This document shows positions 23,801 through 35,800 of a stretch of DNA of 64,000 nt, piece after piece. A program made the position numbers and the translations under genes. The number at the start of each line of letters is the position of its first letter. The first letter of the stretch is position 1. The notes under the pieces are model-generated. The model saw nothing but the letters and a program-made list of their open reading frames with translations, searched no databases and was not told where the DNA came from. The stretch spans positions 26,791,812-26,855,811 of the forward strand of contig NC_060259.1 of NCBI RefSeq assembly GCF_921293095.1, written 5' to 3'. This stretch comes from Ischnura elegans. Lineage: Eukaryota > Arthropoda > Insecta > Odonata > Coenagrionidae.

Positions 23801-26800
23801 CATGTTTTCTGATTATTCATGCCACCTCTCCCCATCATTAGCCTGGATATTTGGGAGTTTGCAGTATATACCAATGGAAAAAAGATAAAATACAAAATTT
23901 AAGGCAGCAAAACTTCATATCACAAACAGGTTGACTGTAAGGTCACATTTTCGAGGTCTCTAACATTAAGGGTAGGCAGGATATAAGAAAACTGCTTTAC
24001 AGCACCATATCATCCAAAAAGTGTAAAAAGTGAAACGTCAATTAGCCACAATTCTTTACAAGTACAGCAGCATCCAGTTTTAGAATATACTAGCATTATC
24101 AGGTAATAACCCATTTTGCCCCAGTTAACCAGTTAAAATTGTGAGCATTAAGCAACACTGCATCACTTATTTCCCTGCAAGCATTCTATTTTATCAATAA
24201 TTTCAAAAATCCTTTCAAGTGCTGACATCACTCATAACAAGCTTAAAAATGTTTCACTGGTGGCTGGCGTCACCCTGAGTAACTCTTATACAAAAGGCTA
24301 TAAATGTAAAAAAAATAAATAGATTCATAATTTTCAGCTTTACTTTAACTTTAAAATTCTCAAATTATACAAAGAATGGTATTTACGTAAAGTGAAACTT
24401 GCATAAAATAATAACGAATATCAATGATTTTAAAGAAATTTTCCCAAGGCTCTGTGTAACACCGTAAATAATCTGGCCATTCTCACATGAAATTAGTCAT
24501 TTTTTCTTGACTCCCCAAGGTTTTATCTATGTGAGCCATTCCCAATTTTATGAGCATTAGAACTATTATTTACATCTATCTAAATATATACACCAAATGA
24601 ATCAGCCGTATTTCGAATGAGAGATGGGCTATAACATTACAAGCATTATCAACATGGATCATATACACATAAATATTATACGGATAGCAAATAATTGAGT
24701 TTTTTGTGGATACCATCCCACAATTTCGTGTGGGTACCCTGTTTCTAATATTGCTCTTTCCAATAGCCTTTAGATAAAGTCAAAATGAAAATTATCACAA
24801 CACAACCATAATGCAATAAGAAACCTCATTGATTGACGATGGAGTGCTGTTAGACAGATAAAATTACCCTAAAATGACAGATAATTTCATTCCAGGAAAT
24901 AGAAAATGCTAAACAAAGATAAAATATTCCTTTTGCACCTTGGTTCTGAATGTTTTAGGAAGTTAACTTATCTTGACACTATCCACAATAAATGCATGAG
25001 GACAAGGTAAAATGAAGAAAGAATGGTTCTTTACACTACCTTAGTACTGTCCACACCCGATTATCCGGGCTAATGATGGGGAGAAACGGCACGAATACAG
25101 TGGAACTTGGTTAGTACGTTTCTGAAGGGACCACGAAAAATGAACGTACTAACCAGGAAAACGTACTAACGAGGAAAGTAAATAATAGCAGTCGGGGTTA
25201 TTGCAATCAGTGAAAAAGTAGTCATAATTACTATTACTATCGGTAGTTCTCATAGGATCGCCTTCCTGAACTCTTTTCACATTTAAAATCAATAAAATGA
25301 GCGCTACCATGAAAAACAATACCATGTGAATAAAAATCGCAATTTTTCATGGACATCCCGGAGACGATTTCATGATTACGGCGTCTATCTCCCGTGATTT
25401 ATCCTATATATATTTACAGAACGAGGACGAGTGAAGCTCAGACAAGTCATTTTTCTTTCTCACAGCGTACTCGGAGAATATAACAACAACCCGGAGTAAG
25501 TCAACTGGTTTTTTAAACATCATAAAAATTGGGCAAAATTATATTGACTTTCAAATTACGGCAACAGCCGTAGACATTCGCTTCTGGAATTATACCATTT
25601 CGATTGTAAAATCGATCGATATATCGACTGATGACACGCAAGATTATAAGAATACGACGTAATTACAAGAAAATTTTATATTAAACAGTTGAAATTTACT
25701 TTCAAAATTTGTCTAATGTCGTCTGCTTTCGTTCCAAGATCAAGTATTTTTAAGCTAAGCTTCGCGAGGAGATCCAGAGGATCGTCTGCTCCCGCAACAG
25801 TAGTCAAGTAAATACGCACGATGTAGAGTTTATGGAGCAGCACTGCTTTAGATAATGTGGGAATTGTCTAATACCGTTAAGACTCATTTCTTCATCATGA
25901 TAACTCGTGCAATAGCAACAATTGCCCACTCACGAACTTGGTGCGCAGCAGTGGGCACTCCCAAGCGCTCCAAAGGCAACAGAAGGTGAGGAGCTCGGGG
26001 TGGGGAAAATTGGGGCTTCTTATTGGCTGTAGTTTGACATAGTCAGACATTCCCGAAAAATGGCCGCATTTTATTATTCAGCACGTCACAAGAATTCAGA
26101 AATGCATTTGGATAAATTACGGTAGAAGAAAGAGATGTGGAATGAATGGAAGAATGTTAATGGCTAATAATAATAAATTAAATCATGAATTCAGACGCTT
26201 GCGACCCTTAAGAAGACACTAGAGAACGAATTGCGGGTTGCGTCACGGCAAGCAATTGAGCGTACTAACCAGGAAAGCGCAATTTTTTCAAACGTACTAA
26301 CCAAATTCTTTTACCTGTATTTTGTTCGGATGGTACCGGGACCGAGGGAAATCGCCGTACTAAAGAGGAAAACGTACTAAGGAGGAACGTACTAACCAAG
26401 TTCCACTGTAATTGGAAAACACAGATAACCAAAATTTTCACTTAAATGTATTGTAATGTTCTTAATTTACCTAAAACAAACATAATAATATTATTTATGC
26501 AGGTATTCTGATATTTTAGGGTGCTTCCCAGACTCAATGAGAGCTTTCTTCGCCATTTCGTGATCTTTTTAGCACCGATAACATGGTTGTACTCGTATTA
26601 TTAATGATCCATGTAAGGCCTGGTTTCAAAAACCACACATCCGTGGCTGTGTGATCATGGATACAGAAGTGGTTTGCATGAATGCTTCAAAACCACTGCT
26701 CGACATCAGAAACTACACTGTCAGGCACCATGCCACGTAGTCGCGTATCGCACAAGTTGCCTGGGTTGCAACTGCGGCGGGACGTGTATCCGTGATCACG

Positions 26801-29800
26801 GAGTGCGGTCGCGCACTGCGAGGCTTGGAAAACAGGAACACGAAGCTTCCGTGAATGCAGCCTCAACTGTGGGCTCATATACATATCAAATGAAATCAGG
26901 AGAAAATTGTGAACTTATCTAATGAGTATGCCTAAACTTCCTGCCTATTTTGTGACTCTTCAGTTTCCCCTAACTGAAATACATTTTTGGTTGGTGCATA
27001 CACTGGTTCAAATTAACCTATATTAATCATGCTCTGCCACGCAGCTGAGAGAATACCAGTAATAGTAAGGTAGAGGAAACAATTAAAATATGGAATAGGG
27101 AGGCTGTGGAATTCAATCCAAAATGCTTCTGCCTGAAGAATTTTTCAGAACTTTTTTGGACACAGGACTTTGTTTTAAAACCCAAGTTAGACCACCCCGC
27201 CACCGACATGAATGGATATGAAGCACTATAGTTTTTGGCCTGAAACATATTTTGTAAGGCAGGCAGGGGAGAATAGCCACCATGACACCCATCTCTACCC
27301 TAGGGTACACATAAATACTCACCTTCTGTTGAGGAAGGTAATAATGTCTGAACAATTTGTGCTTGGCCTGCCTCATTTTTATAGAGGTAACACTGGAAAC
27401 AGTAGAGTACAGCACACCTCAAGAAGAATGGTTGCTTTTCATTCACCATGGACATAAGAAGAACCACAACTGCTGGCCTGTAAAGATCCAGTCCAATAAA
27501 AATATGATGACAACACAGACAAGCTGAGTGGTGAATAAATCACTAAGCCCATTTGTAATGATGCTGAAGAGGCTGGCAATTTACTTTCTCATAACCTTAT
27601 TTCATCTTACATGGGGCAGTTTTTCTGTGCTTTCCTTTAAAGCACAATGCAGGTAACTGGATATATTTTTGCCAATATGGAAGATGGATATTTCAAAGCA
27701 TTGATGGAATAGGATACCATTGAAATCAACAGAGAGAATTTGTTTTTGAGGCTATTTAACAAGTGACACAGGGGGTACATCACCATGAAACAGTCCAACA
27801 CATTCCACAAAAGGTTAGAGCAATGGCTTTTTGTCCTCTCCCTATTATGCACTTGAGGATTCCCTCTCAATGCTACTTGCGTTACAACCTGGCCTTTTGT
27901 ATGCCTAAGCGGCAGAATGCTTATACACCTGCATGCAAAATTTTTTATGCGAAAATTAAGACCTTATATTAATTCTTGAGATAGTTCAATTTTAATTGGC
28001 AATATAAGTCAACCAATATCATGAGAGATTGCTGCACCGGCCCTTCCTGCCGATAGAGGAGGCACAGGAGATGAAATGTCAAGGTTCCCAATCTAAGTAC
28101 ATAAATTATAAAATTCACGTTTTTTTTCCATGTTTTCCCAGTCTGTTCAAAAGCCAATTTAGGCAGAAATATTGACAACGTAACAATCACTGGCTACATG
28201 TAAATTAAAAATTTAATAAACGCTACAAACGCCATGAATGCAAAAGTAGCAATGACAGTGCTATCTCTTCAGATGTCACTTATCATAAGCAAAATTCAGG
28301 GCTGGCAAAAGGCTGTGAGTGGGAAAATGGAGAGAACAGGGTGGCTCGGAAGGGAGGAGAGTTGATTTTTTGCCAGGGTTAATGAACACTTTGATTACCG
28401 GTCTTCCAATTACAGGCTTAAGGTCATTACACACAGACCAATAATTGTGCTTCGAATATACGTGTGCAGATAAATGTGTGGACAGTGTCTGAGTGTGACT
28501 GACCTTGAAACACGATCAAAATATTGATTTTTCTTAATATCTGTCAATCGTAGATCTATATTCAAATTTGAGCAATTTTTAAGGTTTCATGATGAAATTC
28601 ACAACTTTTTCCCGGTTTTCTTCATCGTACATGAAATTCACCACTAATTAACCGTTTTAATGCCGTTCTAAACGGTGAATGATCATTCGAATTAAATTCA
28701 TTGCCATAACCACTTTACACTGAGAATGATTTCGGCAAATTTTCTGAGCAGAAACGATACACACTGGTGTGACTCTCAATAATGCATGTCGATTCTAACA
28801 ATATTTCCGACAATACGATTTATTTTGGAAGTCGCAGACATGCTTCGTTTACAAATGCGCTTGAACATATTTCTGTACTGCTTTGACTTTTGGTAAGGCA
28901 TAACGTACTATGTAATAGGAGGGATTACAATGGTACGTAATTGATAGCGGAAGACTAATTAGGAAATCATGCATGTTATGATCCCGTAACGAAGTAATAA
29001 GTTGTTTTTGCTGCACTGCAACCATGATTATGCTTCAAGATAGTGCAGTCTAGAACATGATCTGAAGGAAACTTACTCTTCAAATGGTTACCAGAAGTCT
29101 TTTCCCTTCCGATTCAGTAAATTACAAAGTGAAAAAATAATTTGGGGAAAAACTGTACAATGTGTCTTGCTCAGAAAATTCCTCCCTAATGGAGATAAGT
29201 CACATATTGACGCCACAGTGTCCAGTTCCAATTAAAAAAAAACAGTAAGCTTAGAGCAAAGGCTCCGCAAGGGTGAAGGAAGGTTGACATTGAGTTATTA
29301 TGTTTGGGGTCCCATCGGGTGCACAGCCTTCACAATGCAGACAAGCAAAGGTCATTCCTGTGCTAGACAAGAAAGGTACCGGGAAGAGAAAAAAGGAAGC
29401 GGCCTGCTCTATTTTCAAAGGAGTGTGCTTCAGCATCCTCATACTTTCTACTAGGGATGGGTCGAATAGTAGATTTCTCGAATTCGAATATTAAATCATT
29501 GCTCGAATATTCGAATACCTCGAATTTCGAATACCTCGAATACTAAACGATGAATGTGAAAATGTTTGACTAGGTCGCCTATGCAGCAGGAAACCCAAGA
29601 TTTTGGCGAGTAATTGTGATTGCCTTTAAAGGATTCAAACAGGAATTTAGCTGATTAATGGAATATTTTAATTTTATGTAAACAATAGGGCAGTTTCCTT
29701 CATTAAAGAAAACGAAAGGTATTGATTGTGATTCATTACCCACCATTAGTGTATTCATAATATACAAATTATTTCGTTCTAGAAATACCGGTTTAGACTA

Positions 29801-32800
29801 ATGGCAATGTTCAATTTTACCTCATTTGAAAAAGGCCAGATTGGCGCCTATGCGATGCCACTCCACGTGGCATCACAGGGACCTAGTTTCTACACGAGAG
29901 GATCGGAGTTTTACATCGTCTGAGGTTACCAATGCATGCATGAGGCACAGAGCTCAGGGAAACATGTCTTAATAATCACACAGTCTGTTTGATAAGGTAT
30001 TAATAATCCTTATTTAAGCCAAGCGCTACCAGCTAGCATGGTACACGGCTACCTGCTAGCATCCTGCGTCGTAATAGCGCTCAGAGCCTCGCCCCAAGGT
30101 CACCTCATTTGCGGCAGCGGGAACCAGAACGACGTCACGCGGAGTTTTTCCCGGCATTCATACTTACCCGTCGCGTTTTCGCGCGCTTGAAAATTTTCAC
30201 TTTTAATTTAATCGCGAAAAATAGATATCGTCTTATAAAACTCTAAAATCGTTAAATACGTACTTCAGGAGTATTAATATTTCGATTTAGGCAATAAAAA
30301 ATAATAGGAAACCACCCTATTTGAGCATTACGCCTCCGTCGTATTTCTTCTTCTTCCCGGTAATTATTTTCCTGCGCAAAATGCTTAAATAAAGTCAGAA
30401 ATAGGTCGTGTTTGGTCTTATTCTTTTTTAAATTACGCGCACATTACTAATATTTCAATCCAATAAAGGTGTAATAACAATTGCCGAAAGTCAATGTTAG
30501 ACACCTTTCGGGCTAGTAGATGACTCATGCAGCAGTTGACCTCGAGAAAGGGGGAAATTCGAAGCAGGTAGGTAGAAAAAGGTCAGTGGGTGAGAAAAGG
30601 GGGTGGGTGGGAGACACGTTTTTATTTTTCTCGCGTAACTTGATATTTTTTGAAGCTAAGGTTTTTGTAATACAATCCCTACGCGAGCTGGGATCTTTTG
30701 TTTGATTTCGGAGAAGAGGAAATCGTCAAGAGTGAGTGAGGCGAATGCTGAATGGAGGGGGATAGCAGATCGTGGGAAATGCGCCAATGTCACTATCCCA
30801 TGGCACTGAGTTCCTCCCTATGGTAGTTTCATCTCCTGGGGAAGATTCAAAATAAGTGCCTGTCATTATTAGCCACAAAGGACACACGGCAAACACCTCC
30901 TCTCATTTTATCAAAAGATGGATGCGGGAAAATGGTCAGTGGGGAGAAAGAGGGAAGGGTGAAACACGATTCTATTATTTTCCGGTAACTTGATATTTTT
31001 TTCAAAGCTGAGGTCTTCGTAATACGATCCCTGCACGAGCCGGGACCTTTTTTTTGTTTTCGGGGAAGAGGAAATCGTCTGAAGGGGTGGGGCGAACGCT
31101 GAATGGATGGGGATAGCGGATCGTGGGAAATGCGCCAATGTTGCTATCCCACGGAACTGAGGTTCTCCTGATAGGGGACACCTGGGATTTTCGGATTTTT
31201 TTCATCCGATCAATTTCGGTTCCCCACGTCGAACTCTTTTCACCGCTCGAACCCGTGAATTTGATGTATTTCGTCAGCTTGCCTAAAACGGCGCTGCATG
31301 GACTAGACGACTAGAGTTCTCATTTTTCCGAGTCAACTACCAACGACGTGCGAGCGACAGTGTATGACGCGAAATTCAAAGTATTCGAGGTATTCGAGAC
31401 GGTACCTTTGGCATAACTATTCGAGATCTCGAATATCGAATACTTTCTATTATTCGAGGTATTCGAGTATTCGCGGATACTATTCGCACATCTCTACTTT
31501 CTACCATCAAGTTGGCTCAATGTTATCTTAATGCTTTCTAATTCCCAATAGGGTGTTTTCCTATTATTTTTTTATTGCCTAAATCGAAAGATTATTACTC
31601 CTGGAGTACGTATTTCATGCTTTTAGATTTTTTAATGACGATATCTATTTTTCGCAATTAAATGAAAAGTGAAAATTTTCAAGCGTGGGAAAATGCGACA
31701 GCTAAGTATGAATGCTGGAAAAACTCCGTGTGACGTCATTCTGGTTCCCGCTGTCGGCGTGTGAGGTGACCTTGGGGCGAGGCTTTGAGCGCTGATACGA
31801 TGCAGGCTGCTAGCAGGCAGCAGAGTACCCAGCTAGCAGGTAGCGCATGGCTCAAATAAGGATTATTAATACAGGCATCCCCCGAGTTACGTAAGTTGTG
31901 CGTTCCGGCAGACTCTGCGTAAGTCAAAATTTACGTAAGTCGAACCTTTGCGTTAGTGCTTCAGAGATTGCGATCGGCGCGGTGAAATTCTCAGCGGAGA
32001 AATGTGCGGTAAATTCTCACTGAAGTTTCATTCAATTCACTGCAATATTCATGAACTCCACCGCATATTCTTACGTCATTAGATGCAAAATCGATCAACA
32101 TTAATATAGTCTGAGAATTGTATCTCGAGCATTGCCAATCAAAATGCGTAATATTATTCCCAGAGTTGACCGATCGCGTGGATTCGGGAAAGAACGGTAT
32201 CTCAACGCTACATTACTGAACTGAATACAGTGGAACCTCGTTAAAGCGAGTACGGGCTATAGCGACACCCCCGCTATTACGAGAGATAGCCGATGCACCG
32301 TCAATTGACCCTATAATAGGCGTGTTAAAAAATTCGTTTTTACGAGACCCTTTCGGTGTTGGCTCTCGCCATAGCGAGGGTTTCACCGCCGGAAGACTTT
32401 CATCAAGACTCCTTAACCTCTGTAATTGCTAGCGATCTGTTAGAAATGAAGTTAATGGAGTGCATCTGTCTCAAATTTATGTGGTAAACTGTCGTTCGAT
32501 AAATATAATGATTGACGAAACAATGCTTTGCATGATTTTTATTCAGTGCGGCGCTTATAAATTGTTTGAATAGTTGGTCGTTATTTGAGTAAGGAAATTT
32601 AGTGATGCAAAAAAACATCGCCTTTCGTCTGGATTTATGATTACGTTTATCGGATAGATGTTAATCTGTCGCCGCACCACTCCTGTTCCTGTGTATCTGT
32701 TCGCAACAGGTATATTGGCTATTATCTGCTCCACCTCCGGTAAAGCGACAATTCGCTATAGCGAGTGTTAATTAGTGCACCGTGGGGTGTCGTTATATCG

Positions 32801-35800
32801 AGGTTGCACTGTACTTAAATTGATTCATTATGTTACTGCGATCTAAGGGCCCAAAGAATGCATCGTCTACCTACCTATAATCATTTTATCTTCTGCCTTT
32901 TATACATTATGTTGATCGATGAATCTGGTGGTTTCACTGTCACAGGTAATTCACGTAGGAGGAGTGTCTAGGATTACGAGCAAATAACACACAAAAAAAT
33001 ACCAGTAAATTACTATATTCTTAGATACATTCACACACACATACACTCAATCTTTCATTCTCTCATATCTCAATAAAATAACGTGAAAATATCATCATTT
33101 GAATATTTACTTCGCTGGAAACATCGAAGAGTACCGTATAAGCTTGTGTAAGAGGCGCACCCCTATTTTGAGGATCGAAGCTATAAAGAAAAAAAATATT
33201 GCGACATTTTTTTTATCCTATCGTGCGGTGTTGCAGACGTATGCCTGGAATTTCGACAGTGATCGAAATTTCCTCTTTCAGTACTATTTGAAAGAGGAAA
33301 TTTTGATAACTGCGGCGGCATAAGAGGGAGTAGAAAGAGTTCCGATCCTCTCTTTGCATACGCCATCGCTCTACGTTGCTTGTCCTACTCACGAACAATT
33401 TTGTTTAAAAGCTCTCGCAGGAGTATTGCAATAGAATTGCAGCCGTGGAAAATTTTAAGGCAAAACACGACAGGCAAATGGCATGAGCTTTCCCAAGAGA
33501 TTGAACAACAATCGGGGCAATCTCAGCGCCGTAGCATAATAACCAGGTCGTAGATTTAAGGCCCCTTGCACACGCACCGATTTTGGATGGCCGGTAAAAT
33601 ATCGGCCGTCCACATTCCAATAGTGAACAATGGGAGAGCATTGGAGCTTGCACACGTACCGACCACACGCCGGCACCGGCAAAATGCCGGTTAGCTGCCG
33701 ACTATTGTCAGTGTGGATCGCCGACGCCGGCTCAAAAACTTAGCAACGTATCGTTTGACCAGTAAAAATCCGGCGTGTCTGCAAGCATCGCTTCGCCGGT
33801 AAAATATCGGCCGATATTTTACCGGCCATCCCAAATTGGTGTGTCTGTGCAAGGGGCCTAACGGAACTACACTCGGCTCTCCATCAGCTAATGCCTCTGC
33901 CGTTTTTTTCCTTTCCGAGACTCCACAGGAAAATATCAAGTTACAGGGGAACAATGGAAACGTGTTTCATCCCTACCCCATTCCACCAACTGACCTTTTT
34001 CGGTCTACCAGGTTCAATTCCCCGAGTTTCTGGAGGTCAAATGCTACGTGAGTCACCTTCTGAGCTCGAAGATATCTCGATATCTTTCAGCAATTGTATG
34101 ACACGCACGAGGTTCTAAAAAGAATTAGACCTAACGCGACGTATATCTTACAGCATTTAAGTTTTTTGAGCTCTAATTGATTGACACAAAGATTTATAGC
34201 TAAAATAAGGCTACTAATATTCAACATAGTCCAAACAGCACAATTTCGGAAGAAACAAGCGTAGCATAAGCGCATTCAAACAAGACGAGACGGACTGGAA
34301 ACTCAGGCAACGCAAACTGCGTATATCACATTGCTGCGCCTTCGCCCCTTCGCTTTAAAGGCAACGACGTCACATGCTAGATCGGACGTGTTCTTCCCTT
34401 GCTCCTTCGCTCGTAGCTATAAATACGGAGGGGAGGGAGCCCTCTTCCCCTCGACCTCTCCTTCAGCGCTCTTCACTTATAAGCATTTCCGATTTCTCCT
34501 ATCCACCATTAAGTCCAACAATGAGCACACTCGTTCGAATTTTTTCAACCGCAGGTTTTGACACCAATATTACTATATGCAGTATAAATGCCGCGGGATG
34601 CCCACTCGTGGCATTAAATTTAACGCGCGCTCCGGAGCGAATCACCCCGCGCGATCTTTTCAATGTTCACCTCTGGGGTACCGACGTGACGGCGCGATGC
34701 TTGCAAGAAATTCAAACAGGAGCATTTTAAAAATACGTCACTAAGGGAGAAACTCCCCTGCCTGCTGATTGATTTTGACCCAGGGTTTCAGATGACTGAC
34801 TCAGGCTGAAAACCAAGGCCACTCAGTTCCCCTTGGACTTGCGACCGGTGAAGGGGAGGGGGGAAGATAAGAAGTTGGTGTAAGAGGCGCACCCCCATTT
34901 TCAGCTGCAATATCTGGGAAAAAAGGTGCGCCTCTTACACGCGCTTATACGGTATTTCCAAAGCACGAAGCCAATAAAAAGTGAGATTTTATTCAGCCAA
35001 CTCCATCATTAACGTGCAACAAAGTTTGTGGTGAAAAGCTTTCAATGATGCAATATTCATTTACAGTGTCACACAATATGAGAGAACGAGAAAATGCAGC
35101 TTAATAAAATTTTCCGCCAGAAACATGCAAACAATTACGCAATTAATATCGTGTGTCAACTTTTTCTTCACTTTTTCGTAGTGTTCATTGCCAACACTCA
35201 AAATTTCAATGCCGTTACGTGGGTACTAAACAATAGGGCGGATCGGAAAAATCGATTTTTTTCAAATCCATCTGGCCCAATGAAAAAAAGTTGTGGGACC
35301 GATCAAAAATAAGGCCTGAAATATTTGAGACGTCTAGGTGAACCCCTGACCCTCGCTCAAATGCAATTTAGCGAGGGTCAGGGGTTCGAGGGTCAAAGAT
35401 GGTCGAAATTCGAAAAATATAGTATTTTATGGTCATTTCCTATAGATTTAGCCGAGTTACTGTCCTTTTATTTTAGGGCAAAAATTTCGTGCATTTTGAC
35501 GTATCTGCCACCGTTTAGCCACAAAATGCCTAATTTGAGTCAGCGCCCGCAAAGAAAATATTCCAACGCCCACGCAGCGTCGCGGATACAAGAGCCACAG
35601 GCCGATCCCCTCCCCTCCCCGCCCGCTTCTACCCCTCCCACGCCTCCAATACAGCAAAATTCATCCCGCGTATGCTGCTAGGAGGTCATTTATCTTTGAT
35701 AATATAAATCGGAAGATGGTAGAAGGTAATAAAGGAAGCTTAGTGAGATGACTTGTCCCTTATTAGGCGCCTCGTCGGGGTTAAACAAATCGATGTTACC

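Larger units (their letters stand above)
29452..31496. mobile_element. 2.0-kb hAT-like element with 8-bp duplications
   Basis: It starts TAGGGATGGGTCGAATAG and ends in CTATTCGCACATCTCTA, flanked by CTTTCTAC on both sides (29444-29451, 31497-31504). Both subterminal zones are made of TTCGAATA/TCGAGGTATTCGAG repeats. 8-bp duplications and TAGRGATG ends are hAT features. There is no transposase frame; inside are a MITE copy (29687-30318) and a duplicated 0.24-kb segment. Confidence 0.8.

Noticed and set aside
34331..34730. Plus-strand frame of 118 codons as a gene
   Set aside because: No family resemblance, inside a TIR element, composition follows local GC content.
35325..35681. 118-codon frame as an independent gene
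   Set aside because: Lies entirely in the long TIR and is duplicated in the other arm at 37866-38117.
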